NCBI GenBank assembly: GCA_029879725.1
Contig: JAOUPR010000001.1
Location: 97,720 to 161,719 of the forward strand
DNA: 64,000 nucleotides
Direction of reading: 5' to 3'
Origin: Gemmatimonadota bacterium
Lineage (GTDB): Bacteria > Gemmatimonadota > Gemmatimonadetes > Longimicrobiales > Gaopeijiaceae
The position numbers were made by a program, and so were the translations under genes. Below the pieces are notes generated by a model, which had not been told where the DNA came from, made no database searches, and saw nothing but the letters and a program-made list of their open reading frames with translations. Shown here one piece after another: positions 33,058-41,883 of the stretch (the first letter of the stretch is position 1; the number at the start of each line of letters is the position of its first letter).

Positions 33058-34131
33058 ATGAAGACCCTCTCGATGATCGCCCTCGCCGGACTGGCCCTCG
33101 GCCTGGGGGCCTGCAGCCGCGCACTCGGGCCCATGGGCCGCACACTCCCTCCCGGTGATGTGCTGTACTATCCCGAACCGCCCCAAGAGCCTCGGGTCCA
33201 GTTTCTGGCCACGCTCTCCGACATCGGTGACCTGAAGGGCTGGGAGTCCGGCGGACCCGGGATCGGGAAGCCCTACGGGCTGAGCATCCACAAGGGATCC
33301 CTGTACGTGTGTGACACCGTCCTGCGTGGGGTCCAGGTTTTCGACCTGGTCAGGCAAGAGTTGAGTCAGATCCGTCCCCGAGGCGAGGGGCGGTTGCCTC
33401 GACCCATCAATTGCACGGTGGATACGGCCACGGGACACCTCTACGTGACGGACTCCGACCGCCGGCAGATCGTCGAGTTCGACAGCACGCATAGCTACGT
33501 CGCCGCTTTCGGCGAAGAGGGCGGAACACCCGCCGACGTATTCGTCGATGGTGACACGCTCTGGGTTGCCGACCTCGCCACCAGGTCCGTCCGTGTGTAC
33601 GACAAGGCTTCCCGGCGCTTCGTTCGCTCCATCGAGGGAGATCGTGAAGATCCGGCCTCGACCTCAGCCATACGGCAGCCCACGAACATCTGGGTGTCCG
33701 GAAACGAGGTCTACGTGTCCGACTTCGGGGATTTCCAGGTCAAGGTCTTCGACCGAGCAGGGGCCTTCGTCCGTCTGGTCGGTGGGTACGGGCCCGGACT
33801 CGGCCAGTTCGTTCGACCGAAGGGTATAGCGGTAGACCGGGACCAGCGTCTGTACGTCGTGGACACCGGATTCGAGAACGTCCAGATCTTCGACCGGAAC
33901 GGAGCGCTCCTTCTCTTCTTCGGAGGTCCGTACACCGGGCTCGGAGACATGTACCTTCCGGCGGCGGTGGACATCAGCTACGACCCGTCGGACGTGGAGT
34001 ACTTCCAAGCCTACGCCGCGCCTGGCCAGACCATCGAGTACGTCATTCTCGTGTCCAACCAGTTCGGTCCGGACAAGATCAACGTGTACGGATTCCTCGC
34101 CAAACCCGACACGATCCCGGCCGGCTCATGA
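33058..34131 (+). CDS. NHL-repeat beta-propeller lipoprotein
   Basis: A 357-residue protein with a lipoprotein signal (ALGLGACSR). Six NHL-type repeats run through the mature part, for example KPYGLSIHKGSLYVCDTV, TPADVFVDGDTLWVADLATR and RPKGIAVDRDQRLYVVDTG, consistent with a six-bladed propeller. GGGAG lies about 12 bases upstream of ATG. The stop overlaps the hexahaem cytochrome start (ATGA). NHL proteins often accompany multihaem cytochrome clusters in metal-reducing bacteria; a scaffold or assembly role at the outer membrane is inferred. Confidence 0.85.
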   Translation: MKTLSMIALAGLALGLGACSRALGPMGRTLPPGDVLYYPEPPQEPRVQFLATLSDIGDLKGWESGGPGIGKPYGLSIHKGSLYVCDTVLRGVQVFDLVRQELSQIRPRGEGRLPRPINCTVDTATGHLYVTDSDRRQIVEFDSTHSYVAAFGEEGGTPADVFVDGDTLWVADLATRSVRVYDKASRRFVRSIEGDREDPASTSAIRQPTNIWVSGNEVYVSDFGDFQVKVFDRAGAFVRLVGGYGPGLGQFVRPKGIAVDRDQRLYVVDTGFENVQIFDRNGALLLFFGGPYTGLGDMYLPAAVDISYDPSDVEYFQAYAAPGQTIEYVILVSNQFGPDKINVYGFLAKPDTIPAGS

Positions 34132-35057
34132 TCGCTCCGCGTATCCGTGCACTTACCCTGGTCCTGGGAGGCATGCTGACCGCCGGTTGCATGCAGGCCG
34201 CACGGGTATTTCTCGACATCCCGGAGCCGTCTCAGTCGGCGTCCGTCGAAAGCGAGGTCGTGGGCGCGGACATGCTGGACAGCATCATGGCCATGCTCAG
34301 CGCGGAACCCGACTTCCCGCCCACACCCCTGGAGGCGATCTCGAACGAAGACAGTATCCTGGCGCTCCTCCCCCGGGACCTCGCCGGGAGCGTGGACTGG
34401 GTGGCAGCGGTGGAACAGGATCTGATAAGGCCTCGAGCCGCGCCCAGAGGAGAGATCAACACGGACTCGGCAACCTTCTTCCCGTTCGACTTCTATCTGG
34501 GTGAGGCCGAAGGTCCGGAGGCGTTCTTTCCCCACTCGATCCACACGCAGTGGGCGTCCTGCCAGAGCTGTCACCCCGGAGTGTACCGAAGCCGGTCCCA
34601 GGCGTCTTCGGTGAGTGAAACCCACGAGTCGGCTTCGTGCAGCACCTGTCACAACGGAATCGCGTTCCCCATCCAGGCGTGCGAACGGTGCCACGCCTCC
34701 GCGACGGGCCTTCCTTCGGCGAGGCTCGAGCCAAGCCTCGGTCCCACCTTTCAGATGACCCGCGTGACGGTCACTCCCGGTGAGAACGGCAACGGTGATC
34801 TTTCGGCGCTGGGGCAGCAGTACTATCCCGCGGCCACCTTCCCCCACGGCAAGCATCGGATCCGGTTCCAGTGCCGCGCGTGCCATGAGGCGCCGTTTCC
34901 CATGCAACGGGGCGCCACCTTGATGGGGCAGCAAGAAGCTCACGGGCCCGACGGATGCGGGTATTGCCACAACAGTCGTTCCGCATTCGACATCGGGGCA
35001 CAAGATTGCCATCGGTGTCACCTGGAGCGACAGCGAGGCGAAGGCGAGGGATCATGA
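34128..35057 (+). CDS. Hexahaem c-type cytochrome lipoprotein
   Basis: A 309-residue protein with a lipobox (LTAGCMQ). The first 125 mature residues contain no haem motif and may be a separate acidic domain; six CxxCH motifs follow (CQSCH, CSTCH, CERCH, CRACH, CGYCH, CHRCH), with additional His in FPHSIHTQW and FPHGKHRI likely to be distal ligands. It overlaps both the NHL gene upstream and the beta-barrel gene downstream by ATGA. A lipid-anchored cytochrome translated with a barrel protein is the classic arrangement of a porin-cytochrome complex, so this is the likely conduit cytochrome. Confidence 0.87.
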   Translation: MIAPRIRALTLVLGGMLTAGCMQAARVFLDIPEPSQSASVESEVVGADMLDSIMAMLSAEPDFPPTPLEAISNEDSILALLPRDLAGSVDWVAAVEQDLIRPRAAPRGEINTDSATFFPFDFYLGEAEGPEAFFPHSIHTQWASCQSCHPGVYRSRSQASSVSETHESASCSTCHNGIAFPIQACERCHASATGLPSARLEPSLGPTFQMTRVTVTPGENGNGDLSALGQQYYPAATFPHGKHRIRFQCRACHEAPFPMQRGATLMGQQEAHGPDGCGYCHNSRSAFDIGAQDCHRCHLERQRGEGEGS

Positions 35058-36973
35058 CTGCCCGGACTCCGATACTCATCGCCGTGTTGATCGCGATGGG
35101 AGCCGGGTCTGCAGAGTCCCTCCGCGGCCAGTCCCTCCTGGGACTCCGTCGGCCCGGAATCAAGGCAGGATCCGAACTCGACGCCACCTGGCTGCGTCAA
35201 CCGACGCCCGCGGGAATCGGTCAGGTGACGGAGTGGCTGGACATCGACCTGGCCAGCACCCTCTTCTCCCCCCGTCTTCTCGGAGTGGAACTGCGTCTTC
35301 GTCCGACCCTGTCACAAGGATGGGACGACCTCCAACATTCCGGGTCGAGCCAACTCGGACTGTTCGGTAGCGGGGCACTTCACATCCTCCCGGGATTCGG
35401 CATCAACGGCCAGGTGCGCGGACACCGGAATCAGCTTCGGCGACACCACGCGTACGGCGGCTTCCGTGATCTGGAGTCGGCCAGTTGGTCGGCGTTGATC
35501 CGTGACGTGAATCCCCTCCTCCCGGTGGAAGCCATGTACAGTGAGGAGTCCATTGGAGAGCGCCGCGTCACAGGAGCCGGCAGCGATTCCTTCGAGATGG
35601 ATCGCCTCATCAAGAGCCTGCGTCTGCATGGCCAGAATTCGAAGACATACTTTTCCCACCTTCGGGTCGACAGCCACGCGGAAGGGATGGGTGACCAGCA
35701 GCACTTCGTCCAGGATCACTCCATCATCGAGAATCGTCAGCGATGGGGAAAGGGAAGTTCATCCGTGGCCCGAGTGGAGCGCCTGAGCCGGTGGATGGAC
35801 CGGGACTACGATCGATGGACCGTCCAGGAGACCCTCCACCTTCGCCACCTCGACATCTTCTCGTCAGAGTACGGGTACCGCCTCACACGGGAACACAGCG
35901 ACGCATGGGCCGGCGATTCACGGCAGGCATCCGTCACGTTCACCCAACACCCATCCTCCGGAATTTCCTCGGCTCTCGCGGCGGAACGGCTGAACTCCAC
36001 ACACGGTTCGGTGTCGCGGGAGGAGTCCCGACTCGTGCCGGCCATCCAATTCGGTACCCAGGCATTCTTCGACACACGCATATCCGCCGGGTTATCCGGA
36101 TCGTTCGCGTGGACCGAGCAGACGTCATCCGGCAATACGTTCGGATACGTCCTCGACGAGCGACACACCGTCGGGCCGGACGGTCGCATCGAGCTCGACA
36201 GACCCTTCGCTCTCGTGGAATCCGTACATGTAGAAGGAGCCACCAACGGCATCGCGTACGACCCCGGCTTCGACTATCGCCTCGTGGAAGAGGGACCTTT
36301 CGTCTCGATCATCATCCTTCCAGGTGGTCGAATGGAGGAAGGGCTGGATGTCTCGGTGTCGTACCGGTATCAACTCGACCCCACCTTCGATTCGCAATCC
36401 ATGTACCTGCGAGGCAATCTGGCTATCACCCGAGGTATGTTGCGGATCACGTACTCACACAACTACAGGGATATCCTCGACGGCCTTCCGGCGGGTTCGA
36501 CGGGATCGCTGCAGGAACTCAACCAGTATCGGGTGGGCGTCACCTGGAGGATCCGGCTGTGGATCGCGGAGATCGGGTTGTCCGGCCGACTCGATCGTAC
36601 GCGCACGAACCGTGACGACCTCCTGACCCGTTCCCTCGACGCGACGGTGACCACGCAGATGGGTCGAAGTGTCTTGTCGGATACGAAGTTCACAGTGATG
36701 AACGGAGAGGGAGGGTCCAACCCCTACGTGATTACGGAGTTCGGCCAGCGCGTGAGATGGGTTCCGATGCGATCACTCCAGATTTCGGGACATCTGTCGC
36801 GCTACGACTGGGACGATCTGTACCGTCGAGAACACTTCATCGGGACCGGTGGAGAGGTCCTGTGGAACGTGGCTGAAACGAGTGTGCGGGTCCGGTTCGA
36901 TCGTTCCGCGTGGACTACTTCCCGCACCGTTGGACAGAGTCGGCTGACCATGTCGGTCGAGCGGCCGTTCTGA
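35054..36973 (+). CDS. Outer-membrane beta-barrel protein of a porin-cytochrome complex
   Basis: A 639-residue protein with a signal peptide (ILIAVLIAMGAGSAESLRGQ) and, after it, many alternating amphipathic strands separated by turns, ending in LTMSVERPF with a terminal Phe, the recognition signal for barrel insertion. There is no haem motif and no N-terminal CxxC as in MtrB. The start overlaps the hexahaem lipoprotein stop (ATGA). By position and size it plays the role of MtrB/PioB/OmbB-type porins, holding a multihaem cytochrome across the outer membrane. Function is inferred from context; sequence similarity to a named porin is not evident. Confidence 0.75.
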   Translation: MTARTPILIAVLIAMGAGSAESLRGQSLLGLRRPGIKAGSELDATWLRQPTPAGIGQVTEWLDIDLASTLFSPRLLGVELRLRPTLSQGWDDLQHSGSSQLGLFGSGALHILPGFGINGQVRGHRNQLRRHHAYGGFRDLESASWSALIRDVNPLLPVEAMYSEESIGERRVTGAGSDSFEMDRLIKSLRLHGQNSKTYFSHLRVDSHAEGMGDQQHFVQDHSIIENRQRWGKGSSSVARVERLSRWMDRDYDRWTVQETLHLRHLDIFSSEYGYRLTREHSDAWAGDSRQASVTFTQHPSSGISSALAAERLNSTHGSVSREESRLVPAIQFGTQAFFDTRISAGLSGSFAWTEQTSSGNTFGYVLDERHTVGPDGRIELDRPFALVESVHVEGATNGIAYDPGFDYRLVEEGPFVSIIILPGGRMEEGLDVSVSYRYQLDPTFDSQSMYLRGNLAITRGMLRITYSHNYRDILDGLPAGSTGSLQELNQYRVGVTWRIRLWIAEIGLSGRLDRTRTNRDDLLTRSLDATVTTQMGRSVLSDTKFTVMNGEGGSNPYVITEFGQRVRWVPMRSLQISGHLSRYDWDDLYRREHFIGTGGEVLWNVAETSVRVRFDRSAWTTSRTVGQSRLTMSVERPF

Positions 36974-36984
36974 GGAGGCCATCC

Positions 36985-37812
36985 ATGCAACGTGTGTTCC
37001 GGATGTTCTGGGGAGCCTCGGGAGTGATCGGGATCCCGCTTTTCATGACGGACCCGATTTCCGCCCAGGTGCCGGGTCTCTCTCCTTTCGACCACACGTG
37101 CACCTCCTGCCATATGCGGGATCATCGTGACCTCATGGCTACTTCCGAAACCCAGCTTCGAGACCACGGGGCGGACAGCTGGCTGACCATGGTGCCCGGG
37201 ATCACGAGAAACACCACGGCGTGCCTCTCCTGCCATTCCACCGAAGAACAGAGATCCGAGTATCGTGCCTCCGGCCGAATCCTTGGGATTCCGACGGCAG
37301 GGGGCCGGTATCTCGGCTGGGACCTCGATGACGATCACCCGCTGGGAAGGTCCTCCGGCTCGCCTCGGCTCGCCAACCGCTTGCGGCCACCCAGGCGTAG
37401 ACCATCCGACGGACCGGGTACATCGCCACCGACCACCCGGGATCGGCTGGTCATCCCCGGCGTCACCGTAGAGTGCTCGAGTTGTCATGACCCCCATTCC
37501 GACCTGGACGTCGGCACGGCCGGGGGCGAAAAGACCCTTTGCTCCAACTGCCACGATCCGGCGTACTACGTCTTCGGGGGCCACCGGACACCCACTTGCG
37601 GTGATTGTCATCAGATGCACGGATCTCTCGTCGGCGCCCTCCTCGAGGCAGACGATCCCGACGCCCTCTGCTCCAGTTGCCACAAAGGCGCGAACGGATT
37701 CGGCGCTCCCGTGGCGAACACAGTGCTTAGTGGTCCTCCGGCGCACGACGACCTCCAGCCCGGGCAATGTATCGACTGCCATGTCGTACATCGCTCTCCA
37801 CTCGGGAGGTAG
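36985..37812 (+). CDS. Heptahaem c-type cytochrome, exported
   Basis: ATG 36985 has GAGGAGG six bases upstream, 12 bases after the barrel stop. The 275-residue protein has a signal-like N-terminus (FRMFWGASGVIGIPLFMTDPISAQ) and seven CxxCH motifs: CTSCH, CLSCH, CSSCH, CSNCH, CGDCH, CSSCH and CIDCH. A basic, Pro-rich linker (about residues 130-160) divides the first two haems from the last five, hinting at two subdomains. It completes the presumed conduit set with the hexahaem lipoprotein and the barrel. Confidence 0.85.
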   Translation: MQRVFRMFWGASGVIGIPLFMTDPISAQVPGLSPFDHTCTSCHMRDHRDLMATSETQLRDHGADSWLTMVPGITRNTTACLSCHSTEEQRSEYRASGRILGIPTAGGRYLGWDLDDDHPLGRSSGSPRLANRLRPPRRRPSDGPGTSPPTTRDRLVIPGVTVECSSCHDPHSDLDVGTAGGEKTLCSNCHDPAYYVFGGHRTPTCGDCHQMHGSLVGALLEADDPDALCSSCHKGANGFGAPVANTVLSGPPAHDDLQPGQCIDCHVVHRSPLGR

Positions 37813-37928
37813 GTGCCGAGGGAAATCCCCCCACGGACGTCTCGGGTGATGTCCGACGCCGGAATCCGCAGGAATGTTGGAGATTGGAAATAGGATGTAA
37901 CGATTCGTCTACCGGAGAACTCGATCCG

Positions 37929-38906
37929 ATGCAGGGCCGACACACCTTCGCCAGCATACTGAGCGCCGTGGCCACGGCGCTCGTGGTGGCATCGTGTGTG
38001 GACGACAGCGCGCTGACGGTGAAGACTCCGGGCGGCGATCCAGACCTGCCCGACACGGCCTGGTACGGTGTGGATTCCACGGCGCTCGTACCTGATCTGC
38101 CCGCCATGTCGGTGGGCACACCTCAATCTCCTCTCAGGATGACGACGGCACCCGGCGCGATTCTGGTGACGGACTCTCGAATGTACGCAGTGCTCCAACT
38201 CGACCCGGAGACGATGCGCTATTCGAGAGGGTTCCGCGTTCGGGGAAAGCCTCTGGCCATCGGTTACTACGATCGTTGGATCCTCGTCGGTAACGCATCA
38301 CGGCAGACCATCGAGGTCTACGACGGCCAGGGCGGATCGCTCCGCTCGAACTTCGGGCTGGGAGCGGTGAAGCATCCGTCCGATTTGGCCGTCGACCCAT
38401 CCGCACAGTTGATCTTCGTCGTGGACGGTGGCGACAAGAACGTGAAGGTCTTCGCCCGGTCGGGCATCCTGGTCCGCTCCATCGAAGGGCTCGACAACCC
38501 CATCGGCGTAGCCGTGGATCCTGTTCGCCAGGAGATACTGGTGTCCGACTACGGCACGATGGGTCCGGACAACCACGCGTCCGTGAAGATCTTCGGCTAC
38601 GATGGTGCCTTTCGGGCCGAGATCTCGGGAGCGGGATCATGCGGAGGATCCGGAGGGTGCACAGACGGCTTCTCGCGTCCTCAGGGTTTGCTCGTCGGTC
38701 CGGGAGACCTGATCTACCTCGCCGATGCCATCCTGGCGAAGGTGTTGGTGTACAACCGCACCGACCTGGCCAAGGTGGGAGAAATCGGGGACGAATCCTT
38801 CCTGCGCCTCCCCACTGACGTAGCCATCGGACGGGGCGGTGATCTGTTCATCGTCAGTAATCGCACCCAGCAGGTCCGCGTCGTGCGGAAGGGTGCCACC
38901 CCGTGA
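37929..38906 (+). CDS. NHL-repeat beta-propeller lipoprotein
   Basis: A 325-residue protein from ATG 37929, which gives a lipoprotein signal (ATALVVASCVDD); GGAGA lies ten bases upstream. Six repeats are visible, including HPSDLAVDPSAQLIFVVDGGDKNVKVF, NPIGVAVDPVRQEILVSDYG and RPQGLLVGPGDLIYLADAI, so a six-bladed propeller is likely. It is a distant relative of the NHL protein at 33058. The stop overlaps the GTG start of the 15-haem cytochrome. A gap of 116 bases before it, containing a TGTAAC half-site near 37897, may hold the promoter of the nap-containing operon. Confidence 0.85.
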   Translation: MQGRHTFASILSAVATALVVASCVDDSALTVKTPGGDPDLPDTAWYGVDSTALVPDLPAMSVGTPQSPLRMTTAPGAILVTDSRMYAVLQLDPETMRYSRGFRVRGKPLAIGYYDRWILVGNASRQTIEVYDGQGGSLRSNFGLGAVKHPSDLAVDPSAQLIFVVDGGDKNVKVFARSGILVRSIEGLDNPIGVAVDPVRQEILVSDYGTMGPDNHASVKIFGYDGAFRAEISGAGSCGGSGGCTDGFSRPQGLLVGPGDLIYLADAILAKVLVYNRTDLAKVGEIGDESFLRLPTDVAIGRGGDLFIVSNRTQQVRVVRKGATP

Positions 38907-40756
38907 CCCGGTATCGCACCCTCCTTCTGGCGGCAGCGCTCCTCGCGGTCTCACCCAACGTTCCCGGAGTCCGCGGAACGGCAGAGGGCCAGGTACACCA
39001 GTGCAACTTCTGCCACAACGTTCATGGAGGAGCAGCTGACCGGAATCTCACCCGCGACTCACGGACCGAAGATCTCTGTCTGACCTGCCATTCCGACGCA
39101 GGACCAGGGTACCTCGTGGGGCCCGATCCGGTCACGGACACCGTGAAGTCGACGCTGATTCAGGTCGCGGTCCATGCGGGTGCCAAGCACACCGTGGGCG
39201 ATACCACGTCATGCTGGGACTGCCACGACCATGAAGCCGAGGCCGTTGGAGCAACTTTCACGAACCTCTTCATGATCCCCGTGATCCGCACGCTCCCCGG
39301 AGGAGGCCAGGACAGCATCGTCTTCACCGCCGACACGGCACAGGCCGACTTCATCGGTACCAACGGCGTCTGCTACGTGTGTCACACGCAGCCCACGACT
39401 CAGGCCAACGGATTGAACGGCCACAACGGGCCCATGGTCTGTACCGCGTGCCACACGCACGTGTCGGGCTTCCAGGGCGTCGGCGGTGGATGTACCACCT
39501 GCCATGCGGAGACGAAAGGCATCCACCGCCCCGTGGTGCCGGAATTCGACCGGGCCAGTCACCACATTCAACTGGGTGGAGCCGCCGCGGACATTCCCGA
39601 CGCCGACTGCATGGTGTGCCACAACCAGGACGGGCACCCGCGGGCGGGCACGAACCATGTCGTGCTCATCAACCAGGATGATGGATCGCTCATCACCTAC
39701 GACAGGGGCGTGTCCGCCACATCGGTGCTGACACCCTTCTGCCTCTCGTGTCATGACGCCGATGGAGGGGCTGGAGGTGACACCTCACCCTTCAGCGACA
39801 ACATCATCCGGCCCGAGATCAATGAGACGGCGTGGAACGTGTCGTCCCACCAGGGAAGCAGTAGCGCCCAATGCGCGGACTGCCACGAGGGGCACGGGTC
39901 CGAGAAGAAGAAGCTCCTGACGCCGGGGGACACGGTGCCCGACCCGACCACGAAGGTGCAGGAGGAGGAAGGGTTCTGCCTGGACTGCCACGTGGCCGGC
40001 GTGCCTGCAGGCTCCAATCTCGCGGCTGGCTGGAGCACAACCACGTTCTGGCAGAACGACTTCACCCAGAACGGCGCGCTCCTCAACGACCGACACGACA
40101 TCGCGCACGCCGACCAGGTCCAGAGCGGAGCCAAGGTCGAATGCGTCAACTGCCACGACCCGCACACCGCCAGCAGGGTCGGAGGAGCGCTGTCGAAACT
40201 CCGCGCGGATCCGGACCCCAACGATGGACGGGTCCCGGGTTCCGGATGGTTCGGGGCCGCGGCCGGGGCGGGGCAGGGAACCAACGCCATGACCGAGTGG
40301 TGCCTGGACTGTCATGACAATTCCTTCCCCGCCACCGTCACGGCGCCTACGCTGCCTCTCATCGATCTCAGGACCTCCTACCTCAATGTGGAGCAGCACG
40401 GAGCCCAGTCAGCGGCCTCTCCGGTGGGCGGAGCGCCGGGGTGGGGAGCCATGGGTACGAACTTCGTGGTCCCCTGTCAGGCGTGCCACCAGCCACACCC
40501 TCAGAACTCACAGCAACTGACGAACCCGGCGGCCTACAACAATCTGTTCCAGCTCAGGGACATGCCGCTGGATTCGGATCTGACGACGCCGCTCGCTAGC
40601 ACGGCCGGTTCGCCGTACGAGGTTACCAGCCTGACCACCAGGAAGTACACCATCGGGAACGGGTACAACTGGTGCAATACGTGCCACTCGGGAAGCATGG
40701 GAGACCAGCAGTTGACCTGCTTCGCCTGCCACACCCACGGCGACGGTCGGTTCTGA
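38903..40756 (+). CDS. 15-haem c-type cytochrome, exported
   Basis: A 617-residue protein with a signal peptide (RYRTLLLAAALLAVSPNVPG) and fifteen CxxCH motifs, from CNFCH near residue 35 to CFACH at the C-terminus; in order CNF, CLT, CWD, CYV, CTA, CTT, CMV, CLS, CAD, CLD, CVN, CLD, CQA, CNT, CFA. Average spacing is about 40 residues. The GTG start overlaps the NHL lipoprotein stop. Its size and co-transcription with an outer-membrane set and with nap genes suggest a long electron wire between the cell surface and the periplasm. No close family name comes to mind. Confidence 0.87.
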   Translation: MTRYRTLLLAAALLAVSPNVPGVRGTAEGQVHQCNFCHNVHGGAADRNLTRDSRTEDLCLTCHSDAGPGYLVGPDPVTDTVKSTLIQVAVHAGAKHTVGDTTSCWDCHDHEAEAVGATFTNLFMIPVIRTLPGGGQDSIVFTADTAQADFIGTNGVCYVCHTQPTTQANGLNGHNGPMVCTACHTHVSGFQGVGGGCTTCHAETKGIHRPVVPEFDRASHHIQLGGAAADIPDADCMVCHNQDGHPRAGTNHVVLINQDDGSLITYDRGVSATSVLTPFCLSCHDADGGAGGDTSPFSDNIIRPEINETAWNVSSHQGSSSAQCADCHEGHGSEKKKLLTPGDTVPDPTTKVQEEEGFCLDCHVAGVPAGSNLAAGWSTTTFWQNDFTQNGALLNDRHDIAHADQVQSGAKVECVNCHDPHTASRVGGALSKLRADPDPNDGRVPGSGWFGAAAGAGQGTNAMTEWCLDCHDNSFPATVTAPTLPLIDLRTSYLNVEQHGAQSAASPVGGAPGWGAMGTNFVVPCQACHQPHPQNSQQLTNPAAYNNLFQLRDMPLDSDLTTPLASTAGSPYEVTSLTTRKYTIGNGYNWCNTCHSGSMGDQQLTCFACHTHGDGRF

Positions 40757-40758
40757 CG

Positions 40759-41544
40759 ATGACGATACTCGCGACCGGTCGCGGGTCCGTTCGGCCAAGA
40801 GGTATGGCTCGGAAGGTCCCGGCTGGTATGGTGCTGGCCGCGCTGTACATGGGAAATGCCGGCCTCTGCCCCTCCCTGGCCGCACAAGCGTCCCCAGGAG
40901 CCAAATCGGCTCTCGTCGACGCCGTTATCGAAGCCCACGGCGGCGCGGACCGCATCTCCGGGATCCGGTCCCTCCGTCTCGAGGGGATGCTCGTGGCCGT
41001 CAACGGCGGGAACCACGGGAAGCTCTACCGCATCTCCCAGGGAGAGGGCACCCTCAGCATGATGGTGGAGTATCCCGACCGTATCGAACTGCGCATCCTC
41101 GAAGACGGGCGTGGGTGGCGCGGGGACGGCCCCGCCACGCTGGCGGAGGTGCAGGGCCCCCTCCTCGGGGCCATGGTCCTCCAGTCCGCCCGGGCCTTCC
41201 TCCCCATGGTTCTGGCCGATCACCGTGACGATACCGTGTTGGAGCACTCCGATTCGACGACGGCGGTGCTGACCGTGACCCTGACGCCGGAGCTGAGCCT
41301 CCGCCTGTGGATGGACCCGGACACGCACCTCATCACCCGCTCCGAATCCATCCTCGCCGCCGGGCCCATGACCATCGCCTTCGCCACCGACTACGCGGAT
41401 TACCGGATGGTCGACGGAGTGGCCTTCCCCTTCCGGGAGCAAACCTTCGCCCAGGGGGTACCCACGGCCTCGACGCTCATCGAGTCGGTGGAGATCAACC
41501 CCGAGGGTCCGCGGACCCTTCTGCCCATCCCGGAGGCGCGCTGA
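40759..41544 (+). CDS. LolA-like outer-membrane lipoprotein-sorting-type protein
   Basis: A 261-residue exported protein; ATG 40759 lies two bases after the cytochrome stop, while ATG 40804 would give a shorter signal (PAGMVLAALYMGNAGLCPSLAAQ). The mature part starts VIEAHGGADRISGIRSLRLEGM and continues with beta strands typical of the LolA/LolB half-barrel, as in many proteins annotated as outer membrane lipoprotein-sorting. In this operon it may help deliver the lipoprotein cytochromes or propellers to the outer membrane, but that is inference. No haem motif is present. Confidence 0.6.
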   Translation: MTILATGRGSVRPRGMARKVPAGMVLAALYMGNAGLCPSLAAQASPGAKSALVDAVIEAHGGADRISGIRSLRLEGMLVAVNGGNHGKLYRISQGEGTLSMMVEYPDRIELRILEDGRGWRGDGPATLAEVQGPLLGAMVLQSARAFLPMVLADHRDDTVLEHSDSTTAVLTVTLTPELSLRLWMDPDTHLITRSESILAAGPMTIAFATDYADYRMVDGVAFPFREQTFAQGVPTASTLIESVEINPEGPRTLLPIPEAR

Positions 41545-41547
41545 TCC

Positions 41548-41883
41548 ATGCCCCTGTGCAGCTATGTCGTCATCCCCCGCTTCGGACAGAAGGAGAAGCT
41601 CGGCGCGGCCCTCTCCTCCATGGAAGGGTGCGAGGTCCTCCCCGCCGCCAACGCCGACCTCCTCCTCCTGGTCACGGACACCGACTCCCTCGACACGGAC
41701 GCCGAGCTGCGCGCCCGGGTGGAGGGCCTCCCCGACATCCAGGCCCTGGTCATGACCTTCGGCGAGATCGATCCCGACACCCCGGAGGGTGACCCCGCTG
41801 GCGCGAGCCGGCGCCGCTCGCTCCCCGTGATCGAACCGGGGGTCGCCCCGGCCCCCCGCAAGCGAAACAGGACGAACGTATGA
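41548..41883 (+). CDS. napD: NapD, nitrate reductase maturation chaperone
   Basis: A 111-residue cytoplasmic protein of NapD type: CSYVVIPRFGQKEKLGAALSSMEGCEV and ANADLLLLVTDTD match the ferredoxin-like fold of the Tat proofreading chaperone, which binds the NapA signal peptide until cofactor insertion is done. A C-terminal basic tail of about 25 residues (ASRRRSLPVIEPGVAPAPRKRNR) extends beyond the usual length. GGAGG lies 11 bases upstream, and the stop overlaps the napA start (ATGA). Confidence 0.85.
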   Translation: MPLCSYVVIPRFGQKEKLGAALSSMEGCEVLPAANADLLLLVTDTDSLDTDAELRARVEGLPDIQALVMTFGEIDPDTPEGDPAGASRRRSLPVIEPGVAPAPRKRNRTNV

